Source: Akebia trifoliata (lineage: Eukaryota > Streptophyta > Magnoliopsida > Ranunculales > Lardizabalaceae). Taken from it: DNA of 64,000 bases. The stretch covers positions 15,269,040 to 15,333,039 of the forward strand of contig CM030705.1 in NCBI GenBank assembly GCA_017979445.1. The letters are read 5' to 3'. Of this stretch, positions 1 to 12,096 are shown piece after piece. Made by a program: the position numbers and the translations under genes. Numbering within the stretch: the first letter of the stretch is position 1; every line of letters begins with the position of its first letter. Below the pieces are notes generated by a model that saw only the letters and a list, made by a program, of their open reading frames with translations, was not told the DNA's origin and did not search any database.

Positions 1-2438
1 TAGCACGAGATAAAAAAATAATCAAATAACTCATTGGACATAAAAAGAAGATAACACAGCCAAAATAATATAAATTCCAAGATTACAGAATTGCACATAA
101 AGAGAGTGATTTAGGTTGGGGAAGGCGTTCATGGTTCTTCACTGGACTTACACAAGAAAATTGGAACTCTGAAAGGTTCTAAAGCACTTACATCTTAATA
201 AAAGGGGGTTCGTATAAACAAGAAGATAATCTCAATTGAGCAACCAATGCGAAACCAAGCACGCCAACCAAATTATAAATGGTTCCCTGCCGATCCAAAA
301 CCAAATTGATATCCTTACCAGATCAGGTCCTTATCAGAAACCTTCCTTTTTAACTTTTACATGCATGCACACACCCACAAGCCACACCAACACTCATGCT
401 ATCACCTAGAGACATGTTCACATGTACGCACACAGGCATACATGTTCATACACACGCAGAAGGATAAAGTCTTAACATTTTTATCAGAAGATAAACATGA
501 CAACAACACTCTATCAAAACTTGAAGGTTAATATTCTCTTCGACGGTTTATGAGATGATTGCAATCAATATCAAGATAGATCAAATGAAAATAAACCCTC
601 CGACAGATGTAGCCCGGACCTGGTGCCATGGGTGACCTTTGATTTGAGGAAATTTGAACTTTGTGTTATTTGGATTCATGCATTTAATATCTTCTCTGGT
701 TGGAGTCCCCAAAATTTGATATAATGTTAGAAAAATCTCAATTAAGAGACAGCAGAATGTGAACTAAGAGCAGAAATAAAATGAACTATGCCAATTGCTA
801 GTAAACCTTAACGACTTACCCCAACCGATCAACACAACTTTTTCCAGAAAAAAAAAAAAAACCTAAATTGATATGCTCTCAGTTGACCTTGCTTTTTAGG
901 TGAAATTTCCTAAACATCAAATTTATGTGACAAATTTAAAAGTAAAGTTTATGTAATGGCAATAAGACCAGTTATGTTTCACGAAGTATGTGGTTAACAG
1001 ATAGTATTAGAAATTAACAAATCAGTGAAAATGTGGTTAATCTCATCTTATTCTCTGCATCCTTTCTATCTATTTTGAACCTCACAAGTAAATGTAATCA
1101 AAATACCTGACAAAGGGGATGATCCTTACCAAGGAAACTTCCACAGCGACCACGAAGCAGGTTGGAAATCAAGGGCTGAACCAAGCCTCTAAACGGAAGG
1201 GTCAATAGAAACTCCAATCGGGACTCAAACTGATGAAGAACGAATCGTTAAAACTCCTAAGTTTTTAGGGATTTCAAAGAGATAAAGAGAATGAGAAGAA
1301 GAGAAGAGAAAATGACAAAGAAAGTGGGAGTTTTGAGCTTCTAATTTGAGAGAGAGAGAGAGAGAGAATGAAAAGAAGAGGAGAAAATAATAGAGGAAGT
1401 GACGGAATTTTGAGCTCTCTAAACTTCCCGCGAAAATTTTCGCCAATCGATTGATTTTGTGCGGCATTTGTTAAGACCCCTAATTTGCTCTATGGCTGCG
1501 GAAATAAAATCCGCTGTTGTATTATAATTTAAAAAAAAAATTGATAAACATAACTAATTATTAAATCGTAGTTTTTATTTTTAAAAATTGGTTTTTTATA
1601 GTGGCGGATATATTAATCCGCTGCTATATCCAATTTTTTATTTTTTATAGTGACGGATCCAATAATCCGTTGCTATATTATAATTTTAAAAACAAATGAA
1701 CTCATCACTAAAACGATGCTTTTATTTTAAAAAATTAATTTTTTATAGTGGCGGATACAACATTCCGCTGCTATATTTTATTTAAAAAAAAATAGATAAA
1801 GAGAACGCACTTAAAAACAAAATTGATATTTTAGTGGCGGATGCAATAATCCGTTGCTATAATTTTAATAAAGAAATTTTGATATTTTTAGTGGCGGATA
1901 TAATAATCCGCTGCTATATTCAATTAAAAAAAAATAGATAAATAAAACTTAATAAACCAAAAAAAAAATTTTGATTTTTTTTAGTGGCGGATACATTAAT
2001 TCGCTGCTATATTCAATTTAAAAAAATTGAAAAAATTTGATTTTTTTAGTGGCGGATTTATTAATCCGCTGCTATAGTCAATTTTAAAAAAAAATTATTA
2101 AAAAAATTGGTTCTTGTAGTGGCGGATATACTAATCCGCTGCTATATTCAATTTAAAAAAAAATGATAAAAATAATTCACTAAACTAATATTTTTATATA
2201 AAAACAATGATTTTTATAGTGGCGGACATATTTTTCCACTACTATATGGCATGAATAAGCATAGGGTGAACTTTGTGATATGTACGATGTCCCTATAGCA
2301 GCGGATAAAATTATCCGCTACAAAAAAATGTATCTATAGTGACGGATAAAATTATCCGCTGCAACAAATATATCAATAGAGGCGGATAAAATTATCCGCT
2401 GTTGTAATGCGCCCCTGTACATCAAAAATGTTGTAGTG
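1..2438. mobile_element. CACTA (En/Spm) transposon, one terminal part
   Basis: The right boundary is the motif TTGTAGTG at 2431-2438, the inverted CACTACAA terminus of CACTA elements. Inside it lie about thirteen palindromic subterminal repeats (1494-2404), the usual transposase-binding architecture. The other end lies beyond the window. No transposase is recognisable in 1-1490. On the minus strand, about 1245 to 1125 is an open stretch of some 40 codons that ends at a good splice donor (GTAAGG); it could be a captured exon, but I do not recognise it. The same family occurs at 34455-42809. Confidence 0.75.
1494..2404. repeat. Palindromic subterminal repeats of the CACTA element
   Basis: About 13 units of roughly 28 bp read TAGYGGCGGAT, 4-5 variable bases, then ATCCGCTGCTA. 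Each unit is close to a perfect palindrome. Spacing is 40-100 bp and the spacers are A/T-rich. Units start near 1496, 1603, 1659, 1747, 1833, 1890, 1983, 2048, 2116, 2217, 2295, 2336 and 2379. Confidence 0.8.
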
Positions 2439-2794
2439 ACACCACAACTGATATCTAATAGAACAATTATCAATTATGGCCCACATTAACAATTTCTGCA
2501 GTAGATAAATCATATTAGATCCTCCATTCTAGACAACTGTTTTTGCCCATCGTAACACTGTTTGATTGAAAATTAATTGATCCCTAAAGCACCGAAACGG
2601 ATCCAGTTTGGACCAATTGAGTTCAATCAGAACCAATCGAGCCAATCCATCCTAAGCTTATTCAACATTAATTAAAAATATATACTCAAATTTAAAAATA
2701 TCAACGAACCTTCTAAAAGTTCTTTTAATTAATTTACAGTTTGAATACTTGGTTGACAAGAAATATTTTCTCTGTTAAAACAAGGAGTCAATCC

Positions 2795-2829
2795 GTCAAT
2801 ATTGACTCTGATATGATGATATATATAAA
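2795..2829 (+). promoter_or_regulatory. Core promoter of monooxygenase copy A: palindrome with W-box core plus TATA box
   Basis: GTCAATATTGAC at 2795-2806 is a perfect 12-bp palindrome. It holds two inverted TTGAC cores; the forward one reads TTGACT, a WRKY W-box. TATATAAA follows at 2822-2829, 74 bp before the ATG. The same layout is found before copy B. Binding by WRKY factors is an inference. Confidence 0.5.
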
Positions 2830-2902
2830 TTAAAGCCACTCGTAACAGATACACACATAAACACATCAAACAAGAAAGAAAGGAAGAAAGAGAGAGAGAG
2901 AG

Positions 2903-5900
2903 ATGGAAATTATTAAGGAAGATGTGGTGATAGTGGGAGCAGGAATTGCAGGTCTGGCCACAGCCTTAGCTCTGAAGAGAGTAGGGGTTCGGACTTTGGT
3001 GCTAGAGAGGTCCCATGAATTAAGAACCACTGGTGCAGCCCTATCTCTGTTCCCAAATGCCTGGCTTGCTCTTCATGCCCTTGGTGTTGCAAACCACCTC
3101 ACCTCCATCTATGCCCCTTGTAAAAAGTAAGGTTTTTTTTTTTCTCTTTAAAATTTTAACGTAGTAGGATAAAATGTTACCATATTCAGTAATTAATTGC
3201 TAAATTATAGATTATTTGTTGATTTGCTCGGCGTAGTCCCTTAATTATTTGGAGAATTTTACAATTTTTTTTTTTTGAAAAATTCAGAGAATTTTGTGAC
3301 TATGGTGACACAAGCAATTTAAAGTCAACTCAGAGCACACGACTCGAGAAATTTCGCAACAACGTTAATAATCTTGTAGAAGCCTTAAACCTGAACACAA
3401 CCCACTTATTAAAGAGAAATTTCCCAGAACGTGATAAGCGAGATTGTCATTGTAGAAAAAAAATATATATCAACTAGATTGCCACTTCAAACCTGTGAGG
3501 TTGTCACTTGAAAAATCTGCCCTGTTCACGATTTGGAAATTAAAATGAAGAGTTATTTGAAATCAGAATTTCATCATATTTAGCTCACGAAATGGTAATT
3601 TACCCTTTAATAAACAGGTTGGATTATTGTGTTCAAGTTGCCTAACTGTGCGATACAACCCAAACTTGAATAAGATTACGATTGCCACTAGAACATGATT
3701 ATAATTATGTACTCCAATATAAATTATTTAAGTATTAAAAAAGAGTTAGTGATAATCTGACTTAGGCGCGTGACATATTCAATCGACATCCCTGACGTGA
3801 CAGGCTCAGGAATCGAAGATGTGCATTCCTCAGGATACAAAATCACAAAAAAGGTGCGAGTCTGTATCCCGAGTAATGCAGACCTACAGTCCTTGAACTT
3901 GTCATGTCAGGGGTGTCAATTGATAATGCCATGTGCCTAAATCAGATTATCACGATTCATTAAAAAATATGACACAAATTCCATAATAATAATAAAAAGT
4001 CATAAAATTTGATATAGACACGTGGATACAAAAGTAAATAGGATAACTGTATATATTATATTGTTTTATATGCCTTTACATGGTGCATATCTAAGTCCAC
4101 CTAACTAATATCATAACTTGGCACTTTGGCAAATTTCTCTCAGGGCGATCTTTACCAATGTTGAAGCTGGAACCGTGCAGGAAGCTTCTCTTACCGGTCC
4201 TGAAGCGTAAGTGAACCATTTATACTCATTACTAATACTCATCATTATATATAGGGCTTTCAATGGGCCGAAAAGACTGTTCCGCGTGGCACTATTGTAT
4301 ATTGGTATAGGTTGATTTAGTGCTGAAAACATGCGCTGAAAATTGTAAAATTAAATGGGAAAACATATTTACTGTTTCATAAAATAATGAAAATTTTCCC
4401 CACTAACATAAAATGTTTTAATTCCAAAACTGGTATATTTACCATTTTTGAAATTAAAATAAGTAGTACTCGAAAATGGGAATTTCACAAAAAAAAAAGA
4501 AACTCTACCTTTTAGAGAATTTGGTTAAGTATTGCTTGATTAGCCTGTCTAAAAGTCAAAGTCAAAATATTGGTTAATGCAGAATTGCAGTTAGGCCAGT
4601 ACATAGGAAAACCTTACTAGAAGTTCTTGCAGCGGAACTGCCAGTCGAAACCATTCGCTTCTCATCAAAGCTAAGTTCAATTCAGAGCCACACACAAGAC
4701 GGTTCAACCATCACTATCCTACGCTTAGAGGATGGTACTATCATCAACACTAAGGTGAGTAAGGGCTAATGGAATTCATGAAGTCCCATCAAATTTAAAA
4801 TTTTCTTTCGACCATATATATATATAAGGGAATTGGGTCTGCTGACCTGATAAACTTACCCAGACCAACCCAACCAAAAAAAATAAAATAAAGGTAAGAG
4901 CCTTGATCTTGAGCCCACAAAGATAGGGTCAGGCTAGAAAATTGGAATTGGACTAGGGCCTAACAATGCTCAACTCTATTCAGCCCTGCCCTGTCGGTAT
5001 ATCTTGTATGTGTATATTATGTATGGTTACTTGATAATGTAATAAAAAAGTATGACAAAATAGAGATTTTTTAAATATCCTCTTCAACTGAAATTAGGTT
5101 TACGAACCAATGTCCCTTGTTTTATGAATTGACTGTGAAATTTTGATTTTATTCAAAATTTAAGCTTTTGAAGGATATTTTTAATGAAATTAAATTTTCA
5201 CCGTCAATTCATCAATAAAAAGGACCTTAACTCTCAGCCAAGGGGGTAAACCTATTATGGCCAATTTTGCAGGGGTGTTAGTAAAATACTTTATAAAATA
5301 ACAAGTTTTCCCTCAAATCAAACTTTTTTTTATTTTATTTTATTTTATTTTATAAAATCAATCTGAGCTCGGTCCAAGTCCGGTAGGATGGATTTGGGCT
5401 TAGTCATGTTAGGATGATCAAATGTACATTCTGCTTCTTTAGAACAGGTTTCGGCTGAGCATGATGGGTGCCCAGTTGTATGCTACACCACCTTTTAGTC
5501 TCTATGTGAGCTGACACAAGTTTTTTGTTTTTGTTTTTGTTTTTTTTTTTTTTCAAATCAACATCAGATTTTGGTTGGGTGTGATGGGCTGCACTCGGTG
5601 GTCGCGCGTTGGTTGGGACTCGCTGACCCGGTCCAGTCGGGCCGGTTTGCAGTGCGTGGATTAGCTGTGTTTCCTGAAGGCCATGGATTGAAACAGGAAC
5701 TCCAGATGCTTGTTGGTCATGGCAGTAGGGTTGGTTTCGCTACTCTAACTGATAAAGAGATTTACTGGTTCTCCACTGGAGGTAGGCTTTATTTCCATTG
5801 AGAAGAGTCGAGTCAACTTGACGACCCATGAGTCCACTCGGAGTTGGTACGAGTTAATTACTAAAATATATCTTTATTAATATTGTAACCATATAAATAT

Positions 5901-6959
5901 ATTTTGACCATTTTATACGTATGAGATCATATTAGCTTTTATAACATTGTATACTGTGTTGACTTGGTCACATTTCCAGTTACTCAAATGAGCCTTTTTT
6001 GAGTTCTAAGAAATTTTCGTACAAAGTCAGCTCCGAATTCAATCGAGTCAAGTCGTGTTAACCTGGCGCTCTAAACCTGACTCTCTTTGTATGTTCTCTG
6101 ATGTGGCAGTAAACAGAGCCATAGATCTTTTTCTTTAAGATACACAAGGAAAAAAGATCTATGGTTCTGTTCACATGCCATGTCTAAGAGCATACAAAGA
6201 GTGTCCGTTTATCTGTAGTCTTTAAAAATCGTCATCTTGGTATTGTTCACAAATAAGGAGTTTAGTTTTTCTCTCTCTTCTATTTTTCTTCTTTCGTGGA
6301 CAAGACGAGACTAAAAACCAAGATTTAAAACTATGGTCATAGTAATTGCTTATCATCCATCATTTATTCACCAATTTTTCTTTATTATAGGCGAGGAGTT
6401 GAAAAAGGGAGACCCAGACCTGATACAAAAGAACGTATTAGAGAATTCGGCTAACTTCCCTCCAATGTTCTTAGACATCGTTCGACACGCTGACCTATCC
6501 ACATTATCATGCGCTCCACTGATGTTTAGGTATCCATGGGACCTTATATACAAACCCCTATGCAAAGGGAACATCACGGTCGCAGGTGATGCAATGCACC
6601 CCATGACTCCTGATCTTGGCCAAGGAGGTTGTGCAGCATTGGAAGATGCGGTTGTGCTCGGCCGACATATTGGGAACTCATTTCTTCAACATGGACAAAT
6701 TGTACCCCAAGAAGTTGCGGCAGCCATAGAGATGTATGTCAAGGAGAGGAGGTGGCGCGCCGCTAGTTTTATAGTAAGATCATATCTTTCAGGGTGGATT
6801 CAACAAGAAAAATCGGGATGGTTGATCAAATTCTTTAGAGATAAAATCTTCTATAAGCATCTCTTTGTTCGGCTTATTAATGCATTACCCTATGATTGTG
6901 GGAAACTGCCTAGTGTTCCCAAATCCAGTGAGGTTGACACTTGCAATAAGATTGATTAG
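2903..6959 (+). CDS. FAD-dependent monooxygenase, MO1/CTF2-like, copy A (5 exons, 413 aa)
   Basis: Exons by GT-AG rules and phase: 2903-3126, 4144-4206, 4583-4754, 5568-5781, 6391-6959; 1242 nt including the stop. The product is a group A flavoprotein monooxygenase, which uses FAD and NAD(P)H to put one oxygen atom on a small, usually aromatic substrate. Visible motifs: the Rossmann GAGIAG at residues 12-17, with E35 at the end of strand 2 for the FAD ribose; the DG motif VGCDGLHS at 156-163; and the GD motif GDAMHPMTPDLGQG at 290-303, which contacts FAD ribityl and the isoalloxazine pocket. There is no transit peptide and no C-terminal membrane segment. Length is normal for plant MO1/CTF2 proteins, which are about 400 residues and are linked to stress and salicylate-type metabolism; the substrate here is unknown. 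The ATG follows a purine-rich leader and is the first in frame. Introns 1 and 4 hold hairpin repeats. Copy A looks functional. Confidence 0.92.
3750..3952. repeat. Foldback MITE in intron 1 of copy A
   Basis: About 57 bp starting TGATAATCTGACTTAGGC at 3750 return as an imperfect inverted copy ending at 3952. The whole could fold into a long hairpin. It is also present in copy B (16933-17137) and, with its left arm cut, in copy C (about 30514-30692), so it predates the duplications. Confidence 0.65.
6078..6206. repeat. Hairpin-forming inverted repeat in intron 4 of copy A
   Basis: Arms of about 60 bp, around CTCTTTGTATG and CATAGATCTTTTT, face each other across a loop of about 10 bp. Copies are at 19252-19385 (gene B) and about 45003-45140 (copy C). 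It is an old MITE-like insertion that is kept in all copies and would be transcribed in the pre-mRNA. Confidence 0.6.
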
Positions 6960-7603
6960 GGTTATTTAATTTTAAATTTCATCATGCAAGGTTAGTTGTT
7001 CTTGTAACCTATAATAATTTATTTTCATATGTTTGTTGTATTGGAATTTAAAATGTAATGAGGTGTATGCCGTTACACCAAATTATTAATTTCATTAATA
7101 TTATTGTTGAATTATATTTGTTTTAGATTTTATTTTCTATGTAAACCCTATTGGGTTCTTATAATTAGCTAGAAAATATTCAATGAATTTTCATTCTTGT
7201 ACACACATCAAAACTATTGGGTTGCATGGTTCCTGTGTTAGACTCACTTTTATGATAATCCGACCAGCTTACACATTTTAATTAAGTTGAATTCTAATAA
7301 GAGTTTGTCAATAATAAGGAAACCCATTGACCGTTGAATTTTGGATAGAATCCTTATTAGATTTTAATAACTTGCAAACGTTTTGCTAGGCCTTCCGATT
7401 ATAGTTTTTTAATTAAGTAATTAAACTAGTTAAATATGATCTTCTAGATGAACATATAGGCTTTTCCAATTGGATTGAACTCATCCCCAACATTGGTTGT
7501 TGAAAATTTGATATCCTTGATCATGATAGGATACTCGGCGTTACTCTATCGAATTTGATGAGAATTAATTATTCAGCTTTCGATGTCTTGTATATAGGGT
7601 GTT

Positions 7604-7893
7604 CACTATGTGAAAACTGGAAAATTCGACATAAAATTTTGACGGGCTAAGGCCCAAAAAGTTTAGAAATTGAATTTTGACGGTCTAGGACCATCAAAAT
7701 TCCTGATGTTCCCAGATTTGACGGCTTATAGCTGTCGAATTTCTCCCATCCTTCATTAATTTGACAGTTTCGACCCGTCGAAAAAAAAAATTTGACAATG
7801 AAAAATTCGACACTAATTTGACTTCTTGGTCCGTCAAATTTTATGAAATTTGACATCCAATGGGTGTCAAATTTGGGCTTTTTTCACATCATG
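7604..7893. mobile_element. MITE, CACTATGTG family (M1), 3' flank of copy A
   Basis: The element begins CACTATGTGAAAACTGG and ends TTTTTTCACATCATG. It is flanked by a GTT direct repeat (7601-7603, 7894-7896). The equivalent place in unit 3 (about 46590) lacks it and shows the empty site. The CAC terminus and 3-bp duplication suggest a CACTA-derived MITE. The interior holds inverted TTTGACGG-type repeats. Confidence 0.6.
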
Positions 7894-8411
7894 GTTCCCT
7901 TGTGTGATGGAGTTTTAGTTGAGATGTGTTCCTAGTGACTTATATTCATTTCTTTGATGATCGATGTGAAATCTATGTGCACTTCATTAGAATGTCCTAT
8001 GGTACAACGTGAAAATGTTTTTGAACTTTATGACCAATTTCACAATTTTCTTAAAATACTTTATATATAATAGAGTGTATACAATCTGCATTTCCAAGGA
8101 AATTTTCTTTTGTGCAGATATTTATTATTTCTATATCTTCCAAGATTAGCTGAGCCGATTAATTATTCTTTAATAGAGTTCAACATAATATTGTTTTAAG
8201 CTTCTTCAGAGATCCATCATCGCATCAAAAAGCATCAAAAAATTAGTTTTTTTTTTATTGAAGACTGAAGAATACATACTGAATTATAATTATTTGAACT
8301 GGCATATTGGCAAGTTTTACTTCCTTCAATGGAAAGTAAACAAAGGGTAGCCTCTTGTTAACAAAACCATTACTCAAAACTAGAAAGAAAGTTGATAATA
8401 GATATATAAGA

Positions 8412-8663
8412 CACTACGTGAAAACTGAGAATTTTGACAAGAAAATTTGATGGGCCAAGGCTCGCAACTGTGAAATTTATGTTGTTCCCTAGATCCGATG
8501 GCTTAGAACGGCTGAATTTCTTCCATCCTTTATTAATTTGACAATTTTAGCCCATCAACAAAATACAATAAACCGACAATGAAAATTTTGACGCTTTGGC
8601 CTGTCAAATTTTATGAAATTTGACAGCCATGGATTGCCGAATATGGGCTTTTTTCATGTTGTA
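8412..8663. mobile_element. MITE, CACTACGTG family (M2), 3' flank of copy A
   Basis: Starts CACTACGTGAAAACTG and ends TTTTTTCATGTTGTA. The interior is similar to M1. It is found at the same place in unit 2 (23614-23864) and unit 3 (47123-47381), so it was there before the duplications. Confidence 0.55.
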
Positions 8664-8689
8664 ACAGTTGCCTTGCCAGGCCCTAGTTT

Positions 8690-9360
8690 GTTTGTGCATA
8701 TATCACCTTGATAGAAAACTTGATTTTTACTAAAATTCTAACTTTTTTAGTCAATGAGGTCCTTGATGGAATGCCAAAATTTTAAACATTGATTTGTAGA
8801 GTGTCTTGTATTGTATAAATGTCTTGTATGCTGTTGCACTACGCAGAGCAGCAGAGTCTCTTGCACTTTAAGGGATATGAAAAGGGCAATCGTCCAATAT
8901 TTTTCTAAGGGTTTTCCAATTTTTGAGGGTTTTTGTTTTAGAGAGTTTTCATCTTTTGAGATTTCTAGGACTATAAAACTAATTAGAAAATTGTGATTGT
9001 TCTTGTTTTGTTTGGTGGACGTAGGCACACTGCTGAACCACATAAATCCTTATGTTTTGTGCAATTGTGTTGTCTTTACTATTTCAAGTTTTCAAATTTT
9101 GTTCCTTAATCATAAACTAGTTTGCATTGGGATCATAATCTCTTTAGTAATGAATCTGATTTTTATTTTTTTTGGGTGTGGGGCGAAGGGGGGGTGGAAT
9201 TCTTAAACAACAATACTTGCAGTGGGCATGCAAGGGGAAACCAAGTCTTTGGTGTAAGATACTTTGAGAGGACAATCTCCAATTATTTTCCTGAGATGGT
9301 TTCTTTCATAGTCGGCTATCTTAAGTCTGCAGTGTGCAATGAATTAAAGCTATGAATGAG
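8690..9360 (+). mobile_element. Probable Copia LTR remnant in the 3' flank of copy A
   Basis: The stretch around 9013-9055 (GGTGGACGTAGGC, then GAACCACATAAATCC) resembles the motif commonly seen near the 3' end of plant Copia LTRs. Homologous blocks lie at about 23890-24520 and 47400-48020. No internal retrotransposon genes accompany it. Short reading frames here differ between copies and are not genes. Confidence 0.4.
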
Positions 9361-10722
9361 ACACTAAACCATTGTTTCATCTCTCTAGGTCCATTTGAGT
9401 TAGTTCAATTTTGGTTTTGTATGTTGTATTACAAATTGACGTCTGATTACATGAAGGGCCTACAGATATGAGCCATCTGAGGGCAATTCTTGAGACGGTT
9501 CTTTGGATTAGCTGATCGAGCCATCTTACTTTCTAATACTACTTAATTAGATACACATAATTTTAACATAAATTTTGAGGTGAGTTAGTGGGCATAATGT
9601 TGCATCACATTTATTAATCAGTTCGGTATTGGAACACTACCACTCCAATACCAATCCAAAAAAATTTATACATGTACCCAACCCGATCTAATAGGACTAA
9701 CGAATATGCGAACTGAATCCGATCCATTTCATTTCATCTTAACATGAAATTGATCCGATATGAACAAATGCCTTATTTTCAAATTATCAATATTCAAAAT
9801 ATTTAAAAAATATAAAATCATATAATTTTTTTTTTTTTAAATCACTTTTCAACTACTTTAAACCACTCATTTATTTATGCTTGGTTATTCATTTGGATTA
9901 GATCTTTCCATATTTACTTAGTTAATATAAATACCCTATTTTGAATCTGCCTAACTTGTTAACTTGTGTCCCCATTAATTATAATAAACAATGCTTTTAG
10001 TAGTATTTCCAGAGTTGGTCTTGGGCATTTGAGACCATTTTTTTTAGTTTTACTCACAAAATCTAGGAAAATGGACATTTCAACTTGTGAATAAAAGTTT
10101 TAAATCCGAGGATTTAGAAGAGAAATCTAGACAAAATAGGGGATTGTTGGCCTATTCCAACAATTTGTTGTGTGTTGAAAATAAGTTAGGCCATTAGCAA
10201 CCCTTGTCCTAAGATATTGTTATTTGTTTTATAGCAATTTGGGCAGAACATCCATATTCATACCTATGATCCATTGCAAAATCAGAATCATATTTTTAAA
10301 TTATTAAACATGATTCTAAACAGACTGAATGATTCACCGTGGTTTAAAGCAACCTAAACGTATTCTTATGGTTAAAGATGCTGTGAAACCAACTAAATAT
10401 ATATATTCTTATATCATTTGCATGATTCAAAAGCAATTGGATACCTATATATATAGGATTGCACACAATCCAACGGTCATAGATTCTCCCTGTTACAAAT
10501 CATGTGTAACTTAAAACCTTTAAATTATTACAATGACCTCCTTACATCAACTTTTGTGAAATTACTTAACCATCCCCATCAATTGTTTCAAAAAAAAACC
10601 ATCAATTTTTTAACCCAATCTTCTTCAAGTATCTACAACCCTCTCCCAAACCTTTCTTCTTCATTTTTTCCTCTCTCTCCCTCTCGCAACTCTCTCTCTT
10701 AGATTTCTCTCAAGAGAAACCA

Positions 10723-10757
<35 letters not shown>

Positions 10758-11890
10758 ATTTCTCTTGAGAAGGAACTCACTCCTCTCAATGGCATATGTT
10801 TTCTTAACATACCCCTATCTATTTTGTCTTCTAGCAAAATAGATAAGGATGCGTCACTGTTTTACAATAAATATTTATTTACATTATAAATAGTTTTTTA
10901 CATATAATAAATGCTAAATACATTTTAATCTTATTTACTATAAATATTTTGCAATTAATACAAATAAGCATTTATCATGTAAAATACCTAACATACCATA
11001 ATTTTTTTCACTGAAGATAAAAGGTAGGATATTATTAAATAGTGAATGTAGTGGATAATACTAATTTCCACATGAGTCTTAGATGTTAGAGTTTTCCTTT
11101 AAAAGTAATTTTTTAATATTAAATATATTTTTTTCACAATAATATTATTTATAAATGACAAACTTGGAACCCAATCATGCATTTTCGACGTATGTCAACC
11201 AGGTTAACAAATAGACCTGATGAGTTAGTTCTATTGAGTTTTGATGGTGACTGACCTCAATCCAATCAAGTAAAGTTAGCTTGGCCAAATTTGAAGGAGT
11301 CAAACTAATAGTGGGAGAGTTCCATTTGGATTCTCTAACTTGTAGTTATCATATATGTGGAGGTACCACAATTGTTTCTAAGTTGACGTATTTATTTAGG
11401 GGTAATTTTGATTAAAATTTACTAAATTTACAATTCACAGCCTAGAATCATGTTTGGTTGGTATTATTATTTCTTAAATTACTTAACCATATCATAACAA
11501 TATAAAGTGGCGTAATATATAGAAGTGGTTTGAGACTATGAAGGTCTATATGATAATACAATTAGATTTATCCCAAAGATAAATCTCAACCATTGGATTT
11601 TACATTTAAAAGATGGGATCATGTGATTTTTTCATGAGTCATTATTAGGGGTCAAGGGATCCTGACCCAATACTAATATCTATTAGACTTTATTTTAATT
11701 ATTATTGAAATATAACTATAAATATATATTATTAATTCATTTACTTAATATTTAATTATCGATATTATATGTTATGATTATTAGTATTTTCAGGGTGTTA
11801 CGTATGGACCCACTGAGGTAGTTCCTTCGCCAAATTTGACCCACACAAAACTATGGACAAAAGTACTTGATCTGTCTCACTCAATATTTG
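9361..11890. other. Duplicated intergenic spacer of unit 1
   Basis: No gene seen. It is AT-rich DNA present again in unit 2 (about 24535-28300) and in part in unit 3 (48100-48720 and 61725-62180). A (CT)n tract lies at about 10725-10755. Short open frames at 10329-10702 match noncoding DNA in the other units and show no protein features. Confidence 0.6.
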
Positions 11891-12070
11891 ACCAATTTCT
11901 TCTAAAAGTTATTATAACACTTTTTGAATACTTGGCTGACAAGAAATGTTTTCTCAGTTGCAGTAAGGCGTCGATCCTTCAATATTAACTCTTATAGGAT
12001 GATGTATATAAATTAAAGCTACCCATAACAGATACACAAACACATCAAACAAGAACGAGAGAGGGAGAGA

Positions 12071-12096
12071 GGGAGATTATTAAGGAAGATGTGGCG
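12071..12096 (+). pseudogene. Monooxygenase exon-1 stub in unit 1
   Basis: The promoter-proximal region from about 11900 matches those of copies B and C, and the first nine codons are recognisable, but the ATG has been lost (GGAGATTATTAAGG). The reading frame is replaced by a transposon directly after GATGTGG. The rest of this gene copy has been deleted; after 14040 unrelated DNA follows. The TATA-like stretch survives at about 12005-12015, but the W-box palindrome is degraded. Confidence 0.7.

Noticed and set aside
1494..2404. Regular palindromic repeats resembling a CRISPR array
   Set aside because: Plant DNA, irregular spacing, A/T-rich spacers, and next to a CACTA terminus; these are subterminal repeats.
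4111..4332. Minus-strand frame over monooxygenase exon 2, also at 17276-17518
   Set aside because: Antisense shadow of exon 2 and flanking introns; the similarity between the two is due to the duplication.
6368..6604. Minus-strand 78-codon frames over exon 5 (also 19543-19779 and 45344-45583)
   Set aside because: Antisense shadows of the exon that encodes the GD motif.
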